In this document: piece by piece, positions 1 through 5,467 of the stretch | How positions within the stretch are numbered: the stretch's first letter is position 1 | Layout: each line of letters starts with the position of its first letter | Assembly (NCBI GenBank): GCA_030624805.1 | Contig: JAUXJL010000124.1 | Span: 1-6,414 of the forward strand | Length of the DNA stretch: 6,414 nt | Reading direction: 5' to 3' | Origin: Acidimicrobiia bacterium | GTDB taxonomy: Bacteria; Actinomycetota; Acidimicrobiia; Spongiisociales; SHLN01 | Translations under genes and position numbers: made by a program | The notes under the pieces: generated by a model | Seen by the model: only the letters and a program-made list of their open reading frames with translations | Databases searched by the model: none | Told to the model about the DNA's origin: nothing

Positions 1-191
1 ATCACGTTTGCGATCAACGCAAACCCCGGTCGGTCCGGGGCTGGAGGCTCCGGAGCAGGGATCGTTGTGTCGATGAAACCCGCCGTGACCTGGGTGGTAT
101 CAGAATCGAGGAGCGTCGTGGCGGAGCTGTCGACCCCGCAGGCAGCTGCCACCAGGGACAGCGCCAGCATGACAAGAGCCAGTCGTATCAG
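1..191 (-). CDS. Lipoprotein of unknown function, N-terminal part only
   Basis: The reading frame encodes a lipoprotein signal peptide and then runs off the left edge of the window. From the CTG at 191 it reads as a short basic start, a hydrophobic stretch (LALVMLALSLV) and the lipobox VAAAC-G, with the lipidated Cys at residue 18. A Ser/Thr/Asp-rich and then Pro-rich linker follows, typical of proteins tethered outside the membrane. The only ATG, at 170, would leave just 10 residues before the Cys, too short for a signal peptide. No ATG, GTG or TTG lies in frame upstream for at least 40 codons. I chose the CTG at 191 because an AAGGGG Shine-Dalgarno lies 10 nt upstream; GTA at 200 and ATA at 188 are other non-standard options. 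It follows the membrane-protein gene on the same strand and may share its transcript. No functional domain is visible in the part present. Confidence 0.6.
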   Translation of the reverse strand, partial: MIRLALVMLALSLVAAACGVDSSATTLLDSDTTQVTAGFIDTTIPAPEPPAPDRPGFALIANV

Positions 192-201
192 CGGCTTTAC
201 G

Positions 202-207
202 CCCCTT
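202..207 (-). promoter_or_regulatory. Shine-Dalgarno AAGGGG of the left-edge lipoprotein
   Basis: Reading the minus strand, AAGGGG lies just before the lipoprotein signal sequence. It is the best ribosome-binding site in the area and places the start near the CTG at 191 (10-nt spacing), not at the ATG at 170. It overlaps the stop codon of a 15-codon frame that begins directly after the upstream gene. Confidence 0.4.
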
Positions 208-253
208 AGAGGCTCTCGGGACCGGTTCGGTTCCGCGGGATGCTTCTTCCCAT

Positions 254-895
254 CTAGAAGCGGGTGAGGATCTCGCCCAGGTAAGCGATTGGGAATAGGG
301 CCCCGACGAGAGCCAGAGTAATCAGCGCCCCGTGGGAGCGACCCTCGACATGGCCGTCGGGGTCGGTATGGGTACGTAGGCCAGCCGCCACAAAGGCGGT
401 GAAGGCAAACCCGATAGCTGCATAAATGCCTCGGGCGTAGTGAACCGAGGTGTAGACCCACGGCTCGGCCGAAAACAGAGCAGCCTGGTCTGCTTGGGCG
501 GCATTGAGACCACCGAGGTTCGGGGTGAGGAAGAACCCGAGGAACACGACCGCGACAATGACTCCGCTCAGAGTGAGCCACTCGCGACTGTTGGCCCGAT
601 GTCGCTCGCCGAGGACCCGCCGCCCGGCCACAGGGAAGGCGATGAAGGCAGCCAGCGGAACGGCCCAATGGATGGAAATGGTGCGCCAGCCACTCCAGCT
701 TTGGGTACAGAAGCCGGCGCTATTCAGCCCTGATTCGTCAAAGCAGGCCATGGCGGCGCCGGTGTGCGGCTCGTACTCAGCCACAAACCACGGGAGGAAC
801 AACGAGATGATGACGGCGACCGCCGCCACCCCGACGAACACATCGAAGCCGGCTAGACGTCGTGAATCGAGAGTCTCAACAGACCGCAGCTCCAT
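254..895 (-). CDS. Five-helix integral membrane protein of unknown function
   Basis: This 213-residue protein is not a family I recognise. Five hydrophobic segments are visible, at about residues 17-39, 73-92, 105-124, 151-173 and 188-208. The first ends in SLFLPWF, a Leu-Pro-Trp pattern common after the first helix of small actinobacterial membrane proteins. The loop between helices 1 and 2 (about 40-72) holds Cys51 and Cys63 and is rich in Trp, Ser and Gly; if it faces outward the two cysteines could form a disulfide. A His/Asp-rich loop lies at 175-188. The frame stays open upstream to 1078, but those 61 extra residues are Arg-rich with no hydrophobic segment and the DNA there holds repeats, so the ATG at 895 is preferred. 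A GTG at 904 (three codons longer) is also possible. No strong Shine-Dalgarno is present. No catalytic motif is seen, so no role is assigned. Confidence 0.7.
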   Translation of the reverse strand: MELRSVETLDSRRLAGFDVFVGVAAVAVIISLFLPWFVAEYEPHTGAAMACFDESGLNSAGFCTQSWSGWRTISIHWAVPLAAFIAFPVAGRRVLGERHRANSREWLTLSGVIVAVVFLGFFLTPNLGGLNAAQADQAALFSAEPWVYTSVHYARGIYAAIGFAFTAFVAAGLRTHTDPDGHVEGRSHGALITLALVGALFPIAYLGEILTRF

Positions 896-909
896 CCCAA
901 ACACATCGG

Positions 910-915
910 AAGATA
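910..915 (-). promoter_or_regulatory. Possible -10 box TATCTT ahead of the membrane-protein gene
   Basis: TATCTT on the minus strand fits the TANNNT -10 consensus. It ends 14 nt before the ATG at 895 and 5 nt before the GTG at 904, so the transcript would have a very short leader or none. I see no good -35 element; that position falls in the GGCGGTACCGCC palindrome (931-942). This is a weak call based on one hexamer. Confidence 0.3.
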
Positions 916-917
916 CT

Positions 918-979
918 GGGTGTCGCTTGAGGCGGTACCGCCCCTCGAGGTGTCTTGATTCGCGACAGGTGCGACACCC
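918..979. repeat. Cluster of TGTCGC inverted and direct repeats with a central palindrome
   Basis: On the plus strand GGGTGTCGC (918-926) and GCGACACCC (971-979) form a perfect 9-bp inverted repeat. Between them are a perfect 12-bp palindrome GGCGGTACCGCC (931-942), a further GGTGTC (949-954) and another GCGACA (962-967). On the minus strand TGTCGC recurs with a 9-nt period (976-971 and 967-962). The cluster sits directly upstream of the possible -10 box of the membrane-protein gene, where an operator would be expected. If transcribed, GGGTGTC at 979-973 could pair with either GACACC (954-949) or GCGACACCC (926-918), giving two exclusive hairpins. The repeats are seen directly; the regulatory role is inferred. 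Confidence 0.45.
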
Positions 980-1053
980 GGTGACGGCTTGTATGTTCGG
1001 AGCTGGAAGATTTCCTTCACCTGAACGGGGAAGGAAGAAGAGTAGGCGCGGTC

Positions 1054-1075
1054 GAGAGCGCTGGAACGCGCTCTC
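1054..1075 (-). terminator. Hairpin after the suf/oxidoreductase operon, probable terminator
   Basis: GAGAGCGC and GCGCTCTC form a perfect 8-bp, GC-rich stem around a 6-nt loop. The stem begins 13 nt past the stop codon of the oxidoreductase, the last gene of the operon. The minus-strand sequence after it is pyrimidine-rich (CTACTCTTCTTCC) but has no true U run. Many high-GC actinobacterial terminators look like this, though transcript stabilisation is an alternative role. Confidence 0.5.
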
Positions 1076-1088
1076 CACCCCCCCGCGG

Positions 1089-2111
1089 CTAAACCAGGGG
1101 CGCCACCTCTTCGGCTAGTTCTTCCATGACTTCGACCTGTTGATTGAACGAGAGCGTCGGGAAGTAGGAACGGGTCACGATGTCGAGTTCAACACCGACA
1201 GCCTCTCGAACTTCATTCACCGCCGCAGCGATCTCGGCCCCGGTGCCGAGCAACGTGGCGCCGCGCAGTGTGGCCTCGTCCTCGGTGGACATGGGCTCCG
1301 GTTCGGGCAGGTCGCCGCCTCGGGTGGCAGAAGCCTCCATGTCGCCGTACTTCCATCGCAGAGCGTGGACGTGCGCTCGGGCCCGCTCCCAGGCGGTGTC
1401 GGCGTCGGGGCCCGGGAACATCATCGTGTAGTAGATCCAGCGGAATGCGGCCGGGTCGCCACCCACCGCCTCGAGCTCGTCGGTCGCCCAACCCACTTGC
1501 TCCGCCAAGCGGGCAGGCGAGGCGTTCGAGAAGAATCCCTGGGTCATGCGGGCTGCTCGCCGCACGGCAGCCTCTGCCCCCCCACCAATAACAACGGGTA
1601 TCGGCACGTCGGGCGTTGGCCGGACGCCCACTTTGGGGAACCGGAATACCTCACCATCATGGGCGAAAGGCTCGCCGCTCCACGCCTGCGGGAGGATGGC
1701 CAATATCTCGTCCATGGCGCGGCCCCGGGTCTTGAGGCTCGATTCGAAGGCATCGAACTCAACCGGCATCCAACCAAGGCCAAGCCCGAGTGTGAACCGA
1801 CCGTTGCTGATGAGCTGCACGGTGGCCGCATCTTCTGCCAACCGGAGCGGATGATGCAAGGGTGCCAGCATCACTCCGGTACCGATCTCGATTGTGGAGG
1901 TCAGGGCCGCCATGGCGGCGCTCATCGGCAGGAGTGAAGGCATGTAGCCATCGTCGATGAAGTGATGCTCGGTAGTCCAAACCGAGCGGAAGCCGAGCTG
2001 TTCGGCCTGGACGGTGATGTCGAGCGCCTCGCGATAGAGATCGGTCCACGACCGATCATCGCCCGGCGTCCGTTGGGCAGAGATGAGCCCGAATCCAAGG
2101 CCGCCGCTCAC
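1089..2111 (-). CDS. LLM-class (luciferase-like) oxidoreductase, probably F420-dependent
   Basis: This 340-residue protein has the pattern of the bacterial luciferase-like TIM-barrel family. Motifs in order: a first strand GLGFGLIS (residues 4-11); the block QAEQLGFRSVWTTEHHF (35-51), with the paired His of the active-site edge; IEIGTGVMLAPLHHP (75-89); GRFTLGLGLGWMPVEFDAF (104-122); and PIPVVIGGGAEAAVRRAAR (170-188), the usual cofactor-phosphate region. The GLGLGWMPVEFDAF form is typical of F420-using actinobacterial members, but FMN use cannot be excluded. The substrate is unknown. The GTG at 2111 is chosen because it overlaps the sufU stop as GTGA and has GGAG 8 nt upstream; the frame extends upstream to 2162 but only inside sufU. 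The overlap implies translational coupling, making this the fourth gene of the suf operon. No Suf function is known for this family, so it may be a passenger or a redox partner. Confidence 0.85.
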   Translation of the reverse strand: MSGGLGFGLISAQRTPGDDRSWTDLYREALDITVQAEQLGFRSVWTTEHHFIDDGYMPSLLPMSAAMAALTSTIEIGTGVMLAPLHHPLRLAEDAATVQLISNGRFTLGLGLGWMPVEFDAFESSLKTRGRAMDEILAILPQAWSGEPFAHDGEVFRFPKVGVRPTPDVPIPVVIGGGAEAAVRRAARMTQGFFSNASPARLAEQVGWATDELEAVGGDPAAFRWIYYTMMFPGPDADTAWERARAHVHALRWKYGDMEASATRGGDLPEPEPMSTEDEATLRGATLLGTGAEIAAAVNEVREAVGVELDIVTRSYFPTLSFNQQVEVMEELAEEVAPLV

Positions 2112-2546
2112 TCGGCGGACTCCAGGGCTTGCTCGAGAGTGATCCATGGCAGGTCGGCACACTTGATGCGAACCGGGAATTTACGAACCCCCTGGAGGGC
2201 CTCGAGGTCGCCCAGCGCCGAACCCGGCCGATCGGGATCGACAACTTCCTCTGCCGATTCCTCAATTGCCATCATCACTTTGAACTTGCGAACCAGCTCG
2301 TCGATTTCTTCCCGGGTTTTTCCGAAGACGGCTTCGGACATCATCGAGGCCGAGGCCTGACTGATCGAACAACCAACCCCAATCGCCGCAACGTCGCTCA
2401 CTCGGTCACCGTTGAGGTTCAGCTCGATGGTCACCTCATCTCCACACAGAGGATTGTTTCCCTGCGCCGAGCCGTCTGGTGAGTCGAGGTGATTGTGATG
2501 TCGTGGTGCCCGGTAGTGGTCGAGAATCACCTCTCGGTAGAGCTCG

Positions 2547-2557
<11 letters not shown>
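2108..2557 (-). CDS. sufU: SufU, zinc-dependent sulfur acceptor / Fe-S assembly protein
   Basis: The 149-residue product has the length and motifs of SufU (IscU/NifU-like fold). In Gram-positive Suf systems SufU takes persulfide sulfur from SufS in the cytoplasm and passes it toward the SufBCD scaffold. The expected zinc-site and acceptor residues are present: Cys38 and Asp40 in NPLCGDE, Cys63 in VGCSISQAS, and Cys133 in IKCADLPW. The N-terminus LNELYREVILDHYRAPRH is typical of the family. The insert between the second and third cysteines that separates SufU from IscU is present (about residues 85-120). The GTG at 2557 is preferred over the upstream ATG at 2671 because conserved sequence begins there, GGGAG lies 7 nt upstream, and the start overlaps the sufS end by 11 nt. 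The stop overlaps the oxidoreductase start, so the gene is coupled on both sides. Confidence 0.94.
2120..2123 (-). promoter_or_regulatory. Shine-Dalgarno GGAG that fixes the oxidoreductase start
   Basis: GGAG on the minus strand lies 8 nt before the GTG at 2111, inside the last codons of sufU. With the GTGA overlap of start and stop, it supports this start over the upstream ATGs at 2147 and 2162. Confidence 0.6.
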
Positions 2558-3773
<1,216 letters not shown>

Positions 3774-3780
3774 GGCAGCC

Positions 3781-4563
3781 TCAGGATCCGACTGCTTGCC
3801 GGTAGGCGTCGTATCCCTCGCCTTCGATCCGAGCCGCCAGCTCGGGCCCGCCGGTCTCGACGATCCGCCCGTCAAGGAGGATATGGACGACGTCGGGAGT
3901 GATGTATTCGAGGAGACGTTGATAGTGGGTGATGACAACAAAGGCTCGCTCCGGGTCGCGGAGACGGTTGACGCCTTCGGCGACCACCCGCAGCGCATCG
4001 ATGTCGAGCCCTGAGTCGGTCTCGTCCATGATGGCGAGTTCCGGCTCGAGGACGGCCATCTGCAGCACTTCGTTGCGCTTGCGCTCCCCACCCGAGAAGC
4101 CTTCATTGAGGTACCGATCGGCGAAGCTCGGGTCCATGCCGAGCTCTCGCATGGTGTCGGCGACCTTGAGCCTCAACTCGAGAACGGTGAGGTCCTGCCC
4201 GCTGCGATTGGAAAGGGCCTGGCGGAGAAAGTTGACGATGGTCACGCCCGGGATCTCCTCGGGATACTGGAAGGCAAGGAACATCCCGTCCTTACCTCGG
4301 TTGGTGGCTGTAACTTCGGCGATCTGCTCATCCGTCCAATCGTCACCGGCCACCAGTTCCCGTCCCTTGTAGCGAATGCTGCCGTCGGTGACCTTGTAGG
4401 CAGGGTTGCCCATCAACACGTTGGCCAGCGTTGACTTGCCGGACCCGTTCGGGCCCATGACGGCGTGGATGGCGCCCCGCTCGACCGCCAAATCCACCCC
4501 ATTGAGGATGGATGTCCCCTCGACGGAGACGTGCAAATTCGACACGTGCAGGATGGGTTCCAT
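3781..4563 (-). CDS. sufC: SufC, ATPase of the SufBCD Fe-S scaffold
   Basis: SufC is the soluble ABC-type ATPase that, bound to SufB and SufD, drives Fe-S cluster assembly in the cytoplasm. All ABC motifs are intact in the 260-residue product: Walker A GPNGSGKST (37-45, Lys43), Q-loop Gln99 in FLAFQYPEEIPGV, signature FSGGERKR (156-163), Walker B LAIMDETDSGLD (176-187, with Glu181), and the switch His213 in VITHYQRLL. The Gln-Tyr-Pro after the Q-loop and the ETDSGLDIDAL run are characteristic of SufC rather than ABC transporters. The ATG at 4563 has no Shine-Dalgarno; a -10-like TAAGCT lies 7 nt upstream, suggesting a leaderless message that begins at the start codon. It is the first gene of the operon, followed 7 nt later by sufS. 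Its usual partners sufB and sufD are not upstream and must lie elsewhere if present. Confidence 0.97.
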   Translation of the reverse strand: MEPILHVSNLHVSVEGTSILNGVDLAVERGAIHAVMGPNGSGKSTLANVLMGNPAYKVTDGSIRYKGRELVAGDDWTDEQIAEVTATNRGKDGMFLAFQYPEEIPGVTIVNFLRQALSNRSGQDLTVLELRLKVADTMRELGMDPSFADRYLNEGFSGGERKRNEVLQMAVLEPELAIMDETDSGLDIDALRVVAEGVNRLRDPERAFVVITHYQRLLEYITPDVVHILLDGRIVETGGPELAARIEGEGYDAYRQAVGS

Positions 4564-4570
4564 TCGAGAA

Positions 4571-4598
4571 AGCTTAGGGAACGGGGCCCCTCTACCAA
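4571..4598 (-). promoter_or_regulatory. Probable leaderless promoter of the sufC operon
   Basis: On the minus strand a -35-like TTGGTA (4598-4593, four of six matches to TTGACA) is separated by 16 nt from a -10-like TAAGCT (4576-4571, fitting TANNNT). The -10 box ends 7 nt before the ATG of sufC. With normal spacing, transcription would start at or next to that ATG, which explains the missing Shine-Dalgarno. No SufR or IscR operator was recognised. Confidence 0.5.
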
Positions 4599-4609
4599 CA
4601 GGGGTTTTT
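4587..4609 (+). terminator. Small hairpin followed by five T on the plus strand
   Basis: CCCCT (4587-4591) and AGGGG (4600-4604) flank an 8-nt loop, and TTTTT (4605-4609) follows on the plus strand. That is intrinsic-terminator layout for plus-strand transcripts, although both neighbours are on the minus strand. The stem is only 5 bp (longer if G-U pairs are allowed). On the minus strand the same hairpin directly follows the stop of the FtsX-domain lipoprotein but lacks a U run, so it may help end that transcript. It overlaps the -35 region of sufC. Confidence 0.35.
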
Positions 4610-5406
4610 CACCGACAGGCGGGTGCCCCCGGGTTGAAAATCTGGATGCCCTTGACGGCTGCGTCGCCTTCGAAACGATCCGCAACGAATGAGAGCGTGA
4701 CCGGATTGGTCGTTCGGGCCCGCAGAGACACCGACATGTCCTTCACTGCGATGCCGGATGCCAGGTCGGACACACCCGCAAATCGGCCGAGGTACTCCGC
4801 CAACGCTTCGTCCCGTCCTATCACACTGATGTCGGTAATCCCGTCGGCCGCCGCCAACTCATTGCGGAGGCGGGTCAGGTCGCGGTCGTCGGCGACGAAC
4901 ACCACCACGTTCCAGCCGGGGAATGGGTTGCAGGCCGGTGTCACTGCGGTTACCACGTCGTCGATGTCCGATAGCGAGCGCAACCGGGCCGCTACGCCGC
5001 CGGCAAACGACGGATGTGACAGCTCGATCCGCAATGATTCCGGCAGGGCCGTGGCCATGACTCCCTCCTCGAGATCGGGACGGTCGGCAAACAGAGATGC
5101 GAACTCGACGAGAGCTTCCTCTGAGGTCACGAGCGAAATGGCGGCCACGCCTTCCCATGCTTCAACGGCCTCGAGAAGCGTCTGGACGGCCGCCTCCGGA
5201 CCGAGCCAGGCGATGACGTCTGGCCCGGCTTTCAGCACCGTGCTCGTTGTGGTGCTCGGGGCCGGGGCAGGGCTCGTGGTGGGCGGGACGGTCGTGACGG
5301 GAGCCGGCGGCAGCGAGGCGGTGTCGGTGTGCGCCGGTGTTGTGCAGGCAGCCGCCACCAGCATGAATGAAAGTAGGAGCGGGGCGCGCGGAATCCGAAG
5401 GTTCAT
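4609..5406 (-). CDS. Lipoprotein with two tandem FtsX extracellular-like domains
   Basis: The 265-residue protein starts with a lipoprotein signal peptide: Arg4 and Arg7, a hydrophobic core, then the lipobox VAAAC with Cys21 as the lipidation site. A Thr/Pro/Ser-rich linker (about 22-58) spans the cell wall zone. Two similar domains follow, at about 73-155 and 166-256. Both carry a block resembling the extracellular domain of the cell-division protein FtsX: SEEALVEF at 95-102 and RDEALAEY at 198-205, followed by ALPESLRIEL (120-129) and its counterpart MSVSLRAR (224-231). The two align without gaps at an offset of 103 residues, sharing Ile90/193, Glu97/200, Ala98/201, Leu99/202, Phe106/209, Asp111/214, Leu112/215 and Ser-Leu-Arg 124-126/227-229. 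Unlike FtsX it has no transmembrane helices. Cys159 and Cys264 could form a disulfide. A role in cell-wall hydrolase control is possible but inferred. No clear Shine-Dalgarno is seen. Confidence 0.8.
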   Translation of the reverse strand: MNLRIPRAPLLLSFMLVAAACTTPAHTDTASLPPAPVTTVPPTTSPAPAPSTTTSTVLKAGPDVIAWLGPEAAVQTLLEAVEAWEGVAAISLVTSEEALVEFASLFADRPDLEEGVMATALPESLRIELSHPSFAGGVAARLRSLSDIDDVVTAVTPACNPFPGWNVVVFVADDRDLTRLRNELAAADGITDISVIGRDEALAEYLGRFAGVSDLASGIAVKDMSVSLRARTTNPVTLSFVADRFEGDAAVKGIQIFNPGAPACR

Positions 5407-5454
5407 GAGCTCGAATATCGGCCGACCGGCTCAGCACCTGAATCACCCGGCTTC

Positions 5455-5460
5455 TATGAT
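5455..5460 (+). promoter_or_regulatory. -10 box TATGAT, probable leaderless promoter of the acyl-CoA dehydrogenase
   Basis: TATGAT (five of six matches to TATAAT) ends exactly 7 nt before the ATG at 5468, so transcription would start at the start codon. There is no Shine-Dalgarno. The -35 region is poor (TCAGCA at 5431-5436 is the nearest, with 18-nt spacing). The hexamer overlaps an in-frame ATG at 5456, which argues that 5456 is promoter rather than start. Confidence 0.5.
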
Positions 5461-5467
5461 CCCGCCC

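Noticed and set aside
896..1078. N-terminal extension of the membrane protein up to an ATG at 1078
   Set aside because: The 61 extra residues are Arg-rich with no hydrophobic or domain character, the DNA there contains the hairpin after the oxidoreductase gene and the repeat cluster, and the first helix sits normally behind the ATG at 895.
504..1118. Plus-strand open frame of 204 codons
   Set aside because: It is antisense to the membrane-protein gene, has Arg/Pro/Thr-rich composition typical of GC-rich shadows, and shows no motif or ribosome-binding site.
1140..1937. Plus-strand open frame of 265 codons across the oxidoreductase
   Set aside because: The opposite strand encodes a clear luciferase-family protein; the plus frame is Arg/Gly/His-rich without recognisable motifs.
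3774..4106. N-terminal extension of SufS over 111 codons
   Set aside because: It lies wholly inside sufC in another frame and has Ser/Arg-rich shadow composition. Conserved SufS sequence begins at the GTG at 3773, which has its own Shine-Dalgarno.
5407..5419. Leaderless -10 box for the FtsX-domain lipoprotein
   Set aside because: The hexamer at the matching distance is GATATT, which keeps A2 and T6 but lacks T1, and there is no -35 element. The evidence is too weak to call a promoter, although the missing Shine-Dalgarno would fit.
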